In this document: piece by piece, positions 46,131-57,633 of the stretch
Numbering within the stretch: position 1 is the first letter of the stretch
Layout of the letters: each line of letters begins with the position of its first letter
Assembly (NCBI GenBank): GCA_019828545.1
Contig: JACVRA010000180.1
Coordinates: 1 to 64,000 of the forward strand
Reading direction: 5' to 3'
DNA from: Paracamarosporium sp. OC-R06-R3
Lineage: Eukaryota > Ascomycota > Dothideomycetes > Pleosporales > Didymosphaeriaceae
Length of the DNA: 64,000 nucleotides
Translations under genes and position numbers: made by a program
The notes under the pieces: generated by a model
Database searches by the model: none
What the model saw: only the letters and a program-made list of their open reading frames with translations
Told to the model about the DNA's origin: nothing

Positions 46131-47803
46131 CTACTCGTCTCCAGTCGCGGCTCCCCAAGTAAACTTCCATTCTGTTTTAGAAGCTTCTTGTTCGTATCTC
46201 GGGACCAGCTTCACTAGTACATCATGATCTGGTTTCGGCATTGCATTCCACATGTCCGCGTTGTTCTTTGTAGGCATACGCCAGTCACCCTCGGCGGGCT
46301 CAACATCGAATTGGAGCAAAACAATCGCTACCAACGATAGAATTGCGCCTGAAGAAAAGTGCCTCCCGGGACACATTGTCGCACCAGCGCCGAAAGGGCG
46401 GTATGCAGTGGTGTTGGAAAGCTTCGCACGGCTTTCAGCCGCCAGGAAGCGCTTGCGATCGAATGTTGAAGCACTTGGGCCCCATACGCTGGTATCATGG
46501 TGTACCGTAGTGCCCGGTATCATGATGATTGAATCTTTCCGGAGGCGGTATTCTGATGCGAGAACAGTCTCGTGCTGTACCTTCTTGACGTTGAGTACTG
46601 TGCTATGGTACCTGAGCGTCTCATGCCATATCGCCATCAAAGTGGGACACTGCTTCTTTATGCAGCTTAGATCCACTGCCTTGACTTTGCCGCTTTGGGT
46701 GTCGACCTCTTTGATGACAAGGTCAAGGAGCTCTTGGCGACATTCTCGAAGAGCTTCGGAGTCGGAGAGAATGTGGAACATCAGCCAAAACGCAGTGATA
46801 GCACCACTGCTAAGCATAGCAAGTGAGGTAGCCATTTCCATCTTGGCTGCTTCCTCTGAAGGCAGCCCATGGCCTTTGTTGATCTCGAACATCTCAGGTA
46901 TCATCTCAAAAGCTTGCGTATGGCCATCAGTCTCAAACCAGTTTTGGAATGCTTTGATAACGCGGGCGCGTGCCTTGAGAGCTTTGCGTGCTGTGAGTGA
47001 CGGTAAGGGGCTGTACAATAGATGGTTGATACCAGGCACGAATTCCCTGTGGGCATTGTCAGTCCATATTGTTATCTCCTACATCCAAATATTATAACAC
47101 AGGCTATGTTGTCATGCAGCGAATGGGGTATACATACTGCCAACTTGCTTCGATGGAAGGATCATCAAAGGGGTTTTCAGGACCATAGATAGCGCCAGTA
47201 AGGGCCAGAGTAAGCTGATGTCTCAATGACTCGAAGAGTCCCACTTGAGCATGGGTGGTGAGGCTGTTAGGAATACTCGCAGTGAGCTTATCGACAGCTG
47301 TGCGCGTGGCGGCCTGTAAACCGGACTCGGAAGTCAGGTGCTTGTGCACACTAACAGTGAAGCAGTTACAATGAATACCATATGCTTCGGAAAGAACCTC
47401 TCTAGATCTCCTGTTCAGGCCACTGAAAAGTATGCCAAAGTCAAGCAGTGTAGGCACGAAAGTGGTAAGATTGACTTTGTTCTGCACCGCTTGGATCAGA
47501 TGTGGGGCATTGACAACGTAGATCTTCTGAAAGAGTATCCTTATAGTGTAGATTGGCAGTCGATATCGTCGCCTACTGGGGTATCAGCAATGTACTCGTC
47601 GTGTCTTGGATTGACAGGGCGTACCGCAAGCTAACGAGGTAGTTGACCTTGTGCCTTGCAATACCAATGACGGAGTCCAGAAATGGTATCGTTGTTGAGA
47701 GAAGCTTTGGCTCTGATTTGCTTTGTGTAGTATGCAGCGCAGTGCGCAGCATACCATACATGATGGCCAACGCAACTAGAACAATCGTAATAACTGAGGG
47801 CAT
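46131..47803 (-). CDS. Cytochrome P450 with CYP7/CYP8-like I helix
   Basis: I read three exons on the minus strand: 47803-47625, 47572-47138 and 47046-46131 (509 residues). It has an N-terminal membrane anchor (residues about 3-20). The K-helix ExxR is ETLRYHS, and the heme loop is FGAGATMCPGRHF with Cys430 as thiolate ligand. The I helix reads SSGAITAFWLMFHIL in place of the usual A/G-G-x-D/E-T-T/S. It lacks the acid-alcohol pair and resembles CYP7 and CYP8 (sterol 7-hydroxylase and prostacyclin synthase) and their fungal relatives, so the chemistry may be isomerisation or unusual oxygenation; that is inference. The ATG at 47803 sits right before the anchor; five further upstream in-frame codons have no ATG. 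The intron 1 acceptor (CAGTAG) has two possible AGs, and only the second keeps the frame. Confidence 0.85.
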
Positions 47804-49373
47804 ATCGATTACAGCCACGGGCTACGCAGGAAAAGCACGTGTGTTATTGGGAGGTTATCGAGACGAAATAAGATAGGAAGTTGAATGAAAATGTTCCACC
47901 AAATGTCTGTCAGACTTCCGTAGCTACCCAAAGGCAGTGGATTCACGTCGGGGTTGACAAACAGCAGGTGGAACTTGTATGTTGATTGTGAGAAGTTATG
48001 GAAAGAACAATGGTGGTAGTCAGAGTGACTGAAAAGATTGAGGCAGGTATGGACTCGTGAAGGTGGAAGTTTCAAGGAACTGTTGGAAAAGATTTTGAGA
48101 TGTGAGCAGCCACGAAGTTGACCATGGGCTCATTTATATTGTTGTATTGCCGCCATGGAGGAGACTCCGTAGTTTCAAAATCCTAAAGCCACATTGCCAG
48201 GGTAATCGGCGAACATCCGTCCATCCCCTCAGCTCCAATATCCGGACCCTGTTCTAGTGGAGGTCCTGATTTGAGTCCGGCTCTTGGAAGTATCGGCCAA
48301 CTTGTGCCGTCTCTTGCTAGGGTAACGCCTTGTTCGTGCCGCATGATAAACTCTTTTTGTTTGTGCGAGATGCTGTGTCCACAACATTTGCTCTGGTTTC
48401 ATGAATCTGCGAGTCTATGCTATGCTTCGAATCTCTGGGACCTTACACTTTCAAGGCTCTTATTTATGTGAGTGGTGGATTAAGATCACACAGTTAATCG
48501 TCCGCATCAAAATTCTCATATTCAGAGTGGAAAGCGAGGCCGAAAGGGCGTCCGCTAAACAAAGATGTGGGTCGAGCGAACGCCCCTTGCGATTGAGGAA
48601 ACGCCATCGTTATCATACTGTGTGCATCGGCGAATGGATGTTTCAAACTTTAGCTCATGGTAATGAACTCTATCGGCTCTTTCCCTGCGACCAACATCTT
48701 CAAAAGCATGGAATACAAAGGTAGCTTCCAAGTGAAAGGTCCAGATCCGAACTACTGGCGGCCGAGATAGAAGCGAACAAAACAAAGGAATAACCGAGCT
48801 TAAGCATGACGAATACAGGCAGTCCGCTTCATAGGCCAGATTAGGAAGAAGATACATGTGGTACATGCCCCTTCAGGTCCCTCCAGTCCCATAACCTTGG
48901 AACTGGCACGCAAACGGCCCAAAGTCGGCCCAAGGGCGTATGTCAACCGTAGTGTCGACGAATGTGACAGCGGCACGAGCATGCCGAGATCTCCAAACGA
49001 TCGGTTGGGTTGGTAGCACGAGCAAAGGGAATGGTGAAGATGGCGTAGTTACGAGCATACCAGCAGAGTCGATGGCCAAGCTCGCCTCACTGGCGAATTA
49101 TTGTTCTAACCCCAAAAAGCGATGGTGACAGCCACCACTTATTCTCAGCCCATGCTTCAATCAGGCAGATGGGATCCTACACATGATCACTATGCATATT
49201 CTGCGGCACAGTTCGATCGATAGAAACGATGTGACTCGGATGCGAAAAAGCAAATATGGAAAGTTTCCCACGCTTCAGCCTAGTTTCACCTGGTGGGACT
49301 CGAAGGGTCCACTTTACATTCCGCAATTTACCCAATCATGTGGTTTTAAGCCTCACGAACTCGTATTGATGGA
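47804..49373. other. Intergenic region between the two P450 genes
   Basis: The leader and promoter of the first P450 occupy the left part. The frames at 48555-49128 on both strands are short and match nothing I know. Confidence 0.5.
48131..48140 (-). promoter_or_regulatory. TATA-like box of the first P450 gene
   Basis: On the minus strand the bases read AATATAAATG, about 330 bases before the start codon at 47803. Confidence 0.4.
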
Positions 49374-51255
49374 TCAATGAATGTCTACTACAGCTTCCCC
49401 ACCACACCGCTCGATTAGCTTCCTTTGTTCCTCACTCCGCACCGTAATCTTGACCTCGAACGGAGCCCATCGATGCTCCGCCACGTTCATGTTCAGCGTA
49501 TCGATTTCGTTTCCTCCCACTTGCTCGAAATCGAAGCAGTACAACAACCTTGCCGCAGCGATCCACCTATGCACGGCGAACCAGTTAGACATTATTTGGA
49601 ATCTACCAGCTAGGATGGAATAGAGAAAAGATAGTGAAGGGCAGATCGGTCCAGATATGCGGGAACATGCAGAAGCGTGAAGAGTCGAACAATGAATGGA
49701 GGTGCGGGATCTTACACGTTTGAGTCTCCAACATGATACCCAGTACACACTCTCCTTCCTGCACCAAAGCTCCAGTGGCCTGCTAGCGGATCCTCAAGCT
49801 TCGTCGGATCGACGCCCTGAATCATTGGATCAAGCCATCTCTCCGGCCAGAATCGAAGTGGGTCGGGATACTCGGCCGAATCTAGCGCAATGTGCCAGGA
49901 ATTCCACGTGAAGAGTGTGCCAGCGGGGAAGCGATAGCCTTCGTAGACATCGTCTTTGACAAGCATATGCGGCATACCTAATGGTTAGTGGTCAGCCATC
50001 AAAGTCCAAGTATTCGCATCCACCTTGGATGAACCACAGTCAACGACTGCAAGACCTCCACCACGCCACATACCTATCTCAGCAAATGGCCTCCACCGGA
50101 ATCCTTCCTTCACAACCGCGCTTAGATAGGGTAGCTTGTTGCGATCTCTAAACTCCGGCAGCCTCCCCGCAAGACCGCATACTCGATCCAGCTCATCCTG
50201 GGCTGTCTTTACCCACCTTCTGTCCGTCGCGGCGGCGGCAATGATCTGGCTCAACGTCATTCGGCTCGTATCACTCCCCGCCTCCATCAGACTCCCCAAT
50301 GCAAACAGTCTCTGCGTCTCACCTAACTTCGCGCTTTCAGGATCCTTCAGAAACTCACTCGCAAAGCACGGCGGACACTTCCCGCTCTCGACCCTCTCCT
50401 TCAAATCCCTCACCTCAGCACCGTACACCTCGAGCAACCTCTGAAACGCCTCTTCGCCCCTCCGCGTCCACCACTTCAGCGGTTTGGGCAGCCGGTCGAG
50501 AAAGTAAAACGTATCCACGAGATTCGCACCCGGCTGCAACGCCGCGATGAACTCCTGACTCGTATCAAACAGCTTATCCACATTGCTCTTTTGCTGTCCG
50601 TCTCCCCCTCCCGCCGACCCGGTAATCCGCTTCCCGAAGACCACACTCATGATGACGCTGTTCGCAAAGCGCTGGTTCGCTTTCCACCACGCGTCCGGCT
50701 TTCTCAGCACGTCCAAGACGAGCTGCTTGCTTTCTACGTCTTGGAACGGCGCGAACGTGTCTGCATTCTTCGCGTTGAGAATGCCGTGCATGATCTTGCG
50801 GATGGCGCGCCACTGCGGGCCGTACGGCTGGATGACCATGCGGCAGTCGCCCGACATGAGTGTCGATGCGTACGGGAAGCGAGGGCGAGAGGAGTAGATG
50901 GCGGAGCGCTTCTCCAGGAGGTCGGATACGACGCGGTTCGAGTTGAGGAAGACCCACGTGTTGTTTGCGATCTTGAGTGTGAACCTATACGTGAGAGTGA
51001 GACAACGGCAGAGAATGAGTAGGTGGTTGGGGAAGGGCATATGGTGTACATTTCGCCGTAGGTTTGGGCCATTTGCTGTGCCCACGGCCCTTGGTGGTAG
51101 GGCGGCATCTGGAACATGTTGCCGAAGAAGGGGATGCCCTTGGGGCCGGGCGGCAGCTTGTATTTCCTGTGCCATAGGAAGTTGCTATATGATCGTGCTA
51201 GGAGCAGGAATGACAGTGCGAGAAGGGCTGCTGGAATAAGTGATGTGTTCGACAT
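49374..51255 (-). CDS. Cytochrome P450, conventional fungal microsomal type
   Basis: I read four exons on the minus strand: 51255-51050, 50984-50074, 49977-49716 and 49566-49374 (523 residues). The three introns are 65, 96 and 149 nt, and each splice restores a family-typical junction. A signal anchor is followed by the Pro hinge (KLPPGPKGIPFFGNM). The I helix is EAGSDTSRMTL with a normal acid-Thr pair. ExxR is in KEGFRWRPF, DDVYEGYRFPAGT is in the beta region, and the heme loop is FGAGRRVCTGYH with Cys450. The FRWRP and DDVYEGY wording is shared with many Aspergillus-type secondary-metabolism P450s of the O-methylsterigmatocystin-oxidoreductase kind. The substrate is unknown. It lies between another P450 and an FAD monooxygenase, all on the same strand. 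Confidence 0.88.
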
Positions 51256-51534
51256 TGGTTCTTACGAAGCAGTCGAAATGCAGAAGGTATGTTAGATTGA
51301 TTCGAGAAGATGGTCTACGTAGAGACAGGTTGGCTATTCTCAATATTCCATATATCCTGACACGTCCTCGTACATATGGAGTACGCATATTATGGGGGAA
51401 TTCAGTTTCCAGCTGGCATGGGCTGGGTAGGGAATACTACTCTAAGTGTGGGGTACACTCGATCAGGATACATAGTGGGGCAATGATGATGAATTCGGAT
51501 TATTTACATAGATTCGCTTCTATCAGCAAACGGT

Positions 51535-52960
51535 TCACGCAGCCGCTTCAACTGTGGGTGCTCCGCTCCCAACACTCGCACCGCTCGTGCCGTTAGTCGC
51601 GCTCTGCTTACTCTTGAAATACTGTGTGAAGTCGTGTCGCACCGCATGAACAGCTTCAGCGACCGACTTGCCCCACACAGGATCTTTGTCCGCACGCTCA
51701 CAAAACTTGAAGAACTCTTCCTTTTCCTTCTCGCATGCAGGATCCCATAAGCGATGGAAATTCGCACGTGACATGGGATCGATCATCTCCCGCCAAACCT
51801 TGATGCGAATTTCGCTGTATTTATCAAGGATGGACTCGTCGAGTTCGTCTTGGTGGATGCCCATGAAGCAGTCGAAAAGAGAGCCAACATCAGCAAAACC
51901 GCCGGTTAGACCGAGGCCACCGCTGCTGCTTTTTAGCTTGTGTAGCGCCTTGGAGTGATGAGGGAGCTTACAATGGATTGCACAGGTGAGCTGCATCTGC
52001 TACCAGCAGTATCTTGCCTACTCTAAAGCTTGGCGCACATCTCTGCTGCAGCTTATACGGGCTCATACTGACTAGTTTGTATTCGTCTGGTTTTGGATGC
52101 CCTGGTAGAATCTTCTCGTAGCGCATAGGTTGTCGCTTTACGATCTCTTCGCGCGAGAGGTTGACGTCGTCGCCGTACGTCACTCGCCATATGCCGTCTT
52201 TTGTAATTTTGGCAGCCATGTACCAGTCCGTTGGGTGCACGATGAAATTTGAATCCCAGTAGCCGAATTTCTCGTCGAATGGCAAGTAGACCTAGACTGT
52301 CAGCCCGGGCTTGAGCGGTGCGCAATCGTTTACCAACATTTGTGGCCACAATCTGCTGAGGGAGAGTCTCGCCAGGATACTCTTTTCCAAACAAAGAAGT
52401 GCGCACACCGCTTGATGCGCCATCTGCACCTATGAGGTAATCCCCGGTGATCTCCTTTTTTTCGCCTTCGGTTGTTTCCACAATGGCAGTCGCGCCGTCC
52501 TCATCCTGCTTCACGCCAACTACTTTGTGGCTCCATAGTATTTGGGTGTTTGGATAGCTCTCAAAGTGCCTCACAATGAGTGGGCCCAACTGATCCAGAG
52601 GCAGCACACGCATGGCGTATTCGGTGTCTTCGGGCTCGCGACCCATGCCCGCAAGGAAAGTAGTGTCGTCGAGCCGCCAACACACGCCCTTGGGCGAGAG
52701 CCCCTTCTCCCGCACTTCGTCTAGTATGCCAGCGCGCTTGAAGTCGAACATGGCCGAGGGTGCATAATGGGCGGCGCGTGGGTTCTTGTCGATCTCGGTA
52801 TTCGCGTCGAGAATAGTCACCTTGATGGACAGGTTGCGGGCAAGCATTGTCCCTAGGAGAAGCCCCGAAGGGCCAGCGCCTACGACGACGACCTGGAGCT
52901 GTCAGTCATGTGTCTGCTCGAATTGAAGTGAAGAATGCATACGTGATTGATCTTGGGCAT
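51535..52960 (-). CDS. FAD-dependent aromatic-ring monooxygenase (PHBH fold)
   Basis: I read four exons on the minus strand: 52960-52943, 52892-52338, 52291-51972 and 51922-51535 (426 residues). The first exon has only 18 bases (MPKINH), and the splice creates the Rossmann motif VVVVGAGPSGLLLG that binds FAD. Further motifs are the DG motif (YLIGADGASSGVR) and the GD-type motif LLVADAAHLCNPF with GGLGLTGG, in which Ala replaces the usual Gly before DAAH. The enzyme should hydroxylate or epoxidise an aromatic or polyketide-like substrate with NAD(P)H. It lacks the C-terminal thioredoxin-like domain of phenol hydroxylases. The second donor is GTTGGT: a nearby GTAAAC looks better but breaks the frame. 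The last acceptor has three CAG/AAG choices, and I took the one giving CNPFGGLGLTGG. Confidence 0.83.
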
Positions 52961-54981
52961 GGCTGCTGTCGGTCTTGGGCGCGGTTAGTGCTGTCTGGTT
53001 AGTCTGCGGATCAATACATCAATACCGCCATCTTTTATGGGATGAAGGTCTATCACGAGGTGGGGCAGAGTCGCACCCGTCTCGCCCATACTCCGGGCGG
53101 GCGAAGTACTCCATGGGTCGAGTTCCCCTCATTAATCGTGGGGTAGGGAAGCGTGCCCCACATGCGCCGGTATGGAGAAACGAGCGCCAAGGACACCCAC
53201 GTGACGGAGCACGTGACGTATCACGCGAGGGACGCAAGCGGCGTGCTGGGGATGTTGGGGAGACAGGACGAGGAGGGAGGAAACTGCTGGGACGCGTGGG
53301 CGGGGTGCACGATGTCTGACGACGTCGACGACGCCGTGAGCAGCGCGCACGGTGGTGGAGCCTGTGACGTCTGCTCAGGACTGCCCTGGGTGCGCGGCTC
53401 CACTTGCCGCTTGCAGCCACGAGGGCGCGTGAGGCGTCGACGTCAATGCCAGGGTGCCCGGCGGCGACGATCGCCTGTAGACAGTATAGACGCGGCGGAT
53501 GGTGCGGGAGCGCGCGTTGCGTGTGCGGTGGCCCCAGGAGATAGCAGTGAGGCACAGTTCGACGAGCCCGTGTGGCTGCATCGCCGGCGAGCGCGAGCAA
53601 AGTGTTGAGGCTCGGGGTCGCCCAGTCGTCGCTGCCGTCCGAGGGTGTTCGGCTGTTGGCGCGAGCCAAGCTTTCCGACTTTTCAGCCTCTTGCCTTGTC
53701 TTGGACGCGGCATCCTCCCAACGTCCTCTCTCCTGACTGCCTCGCTGCCCAACGACCTGACAGTCCCGCGCTGCTCTTCGCAATGACTGGCAGCCGGCCT
53801 CAGCACCAGGCACGGGTTTCAGGTCAGGTTCTCGGCCCTCCTAGCCACTGCTCCACCACGCTGCTATCACAGTGATCCCACGTCGCGCGGGACAAATCGA
53901 CTATTGGACGCGCAGTGCGGCGCTGCGGACCCATCCGTACCCACTGATGGCTCTCATATATTGCTCAAACCGTCCCTCGCTCGGATCCTGGCAATAGACG
54001 TTCCACTTTTCCAAGGCGACCCAAGCACGCAAATCCCCAGCGTCCGCAACCTGTTGCAGCAAGACACGCCGCTGCTCAAACACCATACTTCCATCGGCTT
54101 ACCATGAACGACTAGCCTGCTATCGCGCCATTAGCTCCAAAATTCATGAGTGCCCACGCGCGCCCTTATCGTGCGTAGAGGGGGTGATGCCCGCCAGACC
54201 AAAACACCACGTTTCCTAGAATAACAGCGCGCCGGCAACTAGCAGCCACTCCCGCAGCCGTGCATCGTGTACCAAGATGATCCATGGTCGGCGGTTCCAT
54301 AGTTTTAGCGTTGACGCGCTTCTCTTAGCCCACCGCGCTCTTTGTCGCGCTGACGAACACCATCCTCGAACCTTCTGGCCGCTTGCGACAATCTATCCGA
54401 CAAGAAAAAAAAATTGGACCCTATGCCGCCACAAAGGGTCTAACCACCCGGCCTTCTCTCATCGATCCCGTAGCTTCCCTGCCTGCATTAGCCTTTCGTT
54501 CTCATCTTCTTATCAACTTTCTGACTGACTCTCGTCATAGCTAAGCGCCCTCCTTTACAAAACCAAATTCTACTAGCTTTCCGCCACACTCCTACTCTCA
54601 TCGCGAATCTTGCGTGCTACCATCCAGGCCCAGAGCTTCCCCCCACCAACTACGGTTCCGCTTATCTGCGACCACACACCGCGGTTGAAACCTGTTCTAC
54701 GACAACACTGCCCCCAGTCGCCCGACAAGCACTTCTCTGCTCTCATTGTTCCAATTTCTTATCGCTAGCGAGAAACCCACTGCCTTCCGCTTCCGCTTGT
54801 AGTGGCGTCGGTGTATCTATCGTCAGGGGTGATTTTGTAGCAGGTCTAGCCTCTCTGTCAGATACGCTCGCTGCCACCACGTGCGTCCGAGGAGACCCGT
54901 GGAAGCAACCCACCAGGACCTCTGGGTCAAACAGTTAGCGTGTCTGCTTAGCTGCTTATTCTCCCTAGCGAGAATATTAGG
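52961..54981. other. 2 kb divergent intergenic region with GC-rich core
   Basis: The FAD monooxygenase (-) and the PRM10-like gene (+) diverge from here. The part at about 53150-53870 is GC- and CG-rich, and keeps frames open on both strands (for example 53312-53608 from an ATG, plus strand) without family resemblance. The part from 54280 to 54980 is C/T-rich leader. Confidence 0.5.
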
Positions 54982-57633
54982 ATGGATGCCCACGATGAGC
55001 ATTCCTCTTTCTTCTCGCATCACTACCACGAGGACTCAATGTCTGCCCCTAGTGGCAGGAAGCGAGTCGGCTTCTCCCCAGGAACAAACCCTTCCCCACC
55101 GTCCCCATCAAATGATGACAGTCCGTCTGGAGGGCACAACACACCCCTGCAGAGGTCTGATGTTTCTCATGAAGAGTTGGCGGAATCTGTCCGCGAGGCG
55201 CTCGCTCCCTTATACGACGAGCCACTCGAAAGCGTTCAGAAGCCTCGCCCTGCAATCCGAAAGACTCCCAGGACGCCACCACAATTTCATCTCGGCCAAG
55301 AGCTGGAAGAGTTTGACGAGGAAAAGAAGAGATCAGGTATCGCGGCCCAGAAACGGGCCACGAAGCTATCGAAGAGTGTCGGGACTTATTCTGCGCCGTT
55401 GTCGAGGCGGAATTCGACCGAGTCGCTTACGCAACAGCACATTGAGGATAACCAGCGTCCCAACTCTGGATATGAATCTAATGCTACCACTGACGGTGAA
55501 GATGACGAGCCTGAGCATATGAAGCATGCCAGGCAGCTGTTCCGGCAACATACACTGCGAGTGGCTCCTGCCACCAAACCTGAAGACCTTTACCATCACG
55601 AAGGGCTTGTCATCGACGGTACTGTAACTCCTACACACGAGGTCGAAATTGAGGATGAGCATGTTCCACGCCCTGCAAAATTCCGAACTGGCGTGCTAGG
55701 TACATTATTGAAAGCCTCCAATGCAGCTCAAACCGGTGTGGCCTTGCCCCACACCAAAGCAACAGGTCATGGACGAAATCTCAGCGCGAATACTTTCAGC
55801 GGAACATCTACTGCCGCCAATTCTCCCTCGTCATCGCCCCCAGCGTCCGGCACTTCCACCCCTCGATTCGGCAAGCCTTGGCTAAAAAATCACAATCATT
55901 CAAACCACTCGGTCTCATCGATCTCTCGTCTAATCGAGTCCTCATCTATGCTTGCTACACCTGGGCAGAGAGACATGAGCCACGAGATGGAAACTCAGTA
56001 CAAGAAGCTCCGTCCTGGCATGGGCAAACGACAGTGGTCCGACAACTCGATCACATCAAAGTCCAAGCGCAAGGCGCGCAAGGAGGAAGCATACAAAATC
56101 AAAATCCATTTAGCTGGCACCCTGGCTCGTCAGAACTACCTGCGCAAACTATGCAAGGCTTTGATGATGTATGGTGCGCCTACTCATCGTCTGGAAGAAT
56201 ACATGAACATGTCAGCCCGCGTGTTAGAGATCGAGGCACAGTTCTTGTATATGCCAGGATGCATGATCGTTGCATTCGACGACAGTTCCGTTCATACTAG
56301 CGAAGTCAAACTCGTCCGCACCAGTCAAGGGGTTGATCTTGGTAAGCTCCGCGATGTGCACGAGATCTACAAGGATGTTGTACATGATCGGATGGGAGTA
56401 GAAGAAGCTATGCCACGGCTGGACGCCATTATCAGCCGCAAAGCAAAATTCAACGCCTGGCTCCGTGTACCGGTCTATGGATTAGCGTCTGCAAGTGTAG
56501 GTCCGTTTGCCTTCCAGGCGCGGCCTATTGATTTACCCTTCTGCTTCCTGCTCGGGTGTCTCCTGGGTTGGCTACAGTTGATCGTGACTCCAGGGAACGA
56601 CTTGATCAGCAACGTCTTCGAGATCGGGGCTGCTGTCGTCACGAGCTTCCTTGCACGTGCTCTCGGCTCAATTCCTGGAAGTGATGGTCACCCACTCTTC
56701 TGTTTTAGTGCAATGTCGCAATCCTCGATTGCCTTGATCCTCCCTGGTTTCACTGTGCTATCTGCATCACTCGAGCTTCAGAGTAAACACCTTGTCGCTG
56801 GTTCAGTGCGCATGGTTTACGCTATCATCTACTCGCTCTTCCTGGGATTTGGCATCACTATCGGTACGGTCCTGTTCGGGCTCATGTACAAGGACGCAAC
56901 CTCCGATACACAATGCCGGGAACCAATGTCGAGTCATTGGTACTATCTCTTCGTCATTGCCTTTTCACTTTGCCTCATGGTTATCAATCAGGCAAAGATA
57001 AAACAGATGCCTACCATGGCAGTGATCTCTCTCATTGGCTACGTAGTGAACTTCCATTCGTCAGCATACTTCAAGAAGAACGCTCAGGTTAGCAACACGC
57101 TCGGAGCCCTAGCGATCGGCATAGCAGCCAATCTGCAGGCACGGTTCGGACGCCACGTCGAGAACTGGAGCATCGATTTCTGGGAAAACAAATTGCGTCC
57201 GCGATACACGCGGCTCCGAAAACGCTGGATGCGAAGCCGCCACGGCGCACACTACCGGGAAGAACGTCATAAGTTGCACTCGCACTCTCGAGCGAGCTCC
57301 ATGTCCGACTTTGTTCCACGGGCTCGCAAAATAGGATACGGACTTGCTGCCGCTACCATGTTACCCGCCATCTTCGTTCAAGTGCCTTCGGGATTGTCAG
57401 TTCAAGGCTCGCTTGTCTCTGGTATCAACTCTGCTGACCAGATTGTGCGAAACACAACGGGTAACGCTACTACTGTCACTGCATACGACGCGAACGGCAG
57501 TCTGAACAGCGTGGCACTTAACGTAGGTTTCAGCGTTATTCAGATTGCCATCGGCATTACTGTTGGGTTGTTTCTCGCCGCGCTGCTGGTATACCCGCTC
57601 GGCAAGAGGAGGAGTGGCTTGTTCAGTTTTTAG
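54982..57633 (+). CDS. PRM10-like ThrE-family membrane protein
   Basis: This single-exon gene encodes 883 residues. About 370 hydrophilic, Ser/Pro/His-containing residues are followed by a ThrE-type domain (starting near IKIHLAGTLARQNYLRKLCKALMMYGAPTHRLEEYM). That domain has about ten transmembrane helices in two halves (ThrE and ThrE_2), then a late helix pair at the C terminus (VIQIAIGITVGLFLAALLVYPLG). The family contains bacterial threonine/serine exporters and yeast Prm10, a pheromone-regulated membrane protein of unknown transport role; substrate and direction are therefore open. The long N-terminal tail is typical of filamentous fungal members. The first ATG at 54982 is used, and the 54280-54980 leader upstream has no competing long frame in phase. 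Confidence 0.87.
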   Translation: MDAHDEHSSFFSHHYHEDSMSAPSGRKRVGFSPGTNPSPPSPSNDDSPSGGHNTPLQRSDVSHEELAESVREALAPLYDEPLESVQKPRPAIRKTPRTPPQFHLGQELEEFDEEKKRSGIAAQKRATKLSKSVGTYSAPLSRRNSTESLTQQHIEDNQRPNSGYESNATTDGEDDEPEHMKHARQLFRQHTLRVAPATKPEDLYHHEGLVIDGTVTPTHEVEIEDEHVPRPAKFRTGVLGTLLKASNAAQTGVALPHTKATGHGRNLSANTFSGTSTAANSPSSSPPASGTSTPRFGKPWLKNHNHSNHSVSSISRLIESSSMLATPGQRDMSHEMETQYKKLRPGMGKRQWSDNSITSKSKRKARKEEAYKIKIHLAGTLARQNYLRKLCKALMMYGAPTHRLEEYMNMSARVLEIEAQFLYMPGCMIVAFDDSSVHTSEVKLVRTSQGVDLGKLRDVHEIYKDVVHDRMGVEEAMPRLDAIISRKAKFNAWLRVPVYGLASASVGPFAFQARPIDLPFCFLLGCLLGWLQLIVTPGNDLISNVFEIGAAVVTSFLARALGSIPGSDGHPLFCFSAMSQSSIALILPGFTVLSASLELQSKHLVAGSVRMVYAIIYSLFLGFGITIGTVLFGLMYKDATSDTQCREPMSSHWYYLFVIAFSLCLMVINQAKIKQMPTMAVISLIGYVVNFHSSAYFKKNAQVSNTLGALAIGIAANLQARFGRHVENWSIDFWENKLRPRYTRLRKRWMRSRHGAHYREERHKLHSHSRASSMSDFVPRARKIGYGLAAATMLPAIFVQVPSGLSVQGSLVSGINSADQIVRNTTGNATTVTAYDANGSLNSVALNVGFSVIQIAIGITVGLFLAALLVYPLGKRRSGLFSF

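Noticed and set aside
53019..53813. Minus-strand frame of 264 codons
   Set aside because: Arg/Pro/Ser-rich translation of a GC-rich island with no domain; overlapping frames on the other strand are equally open.
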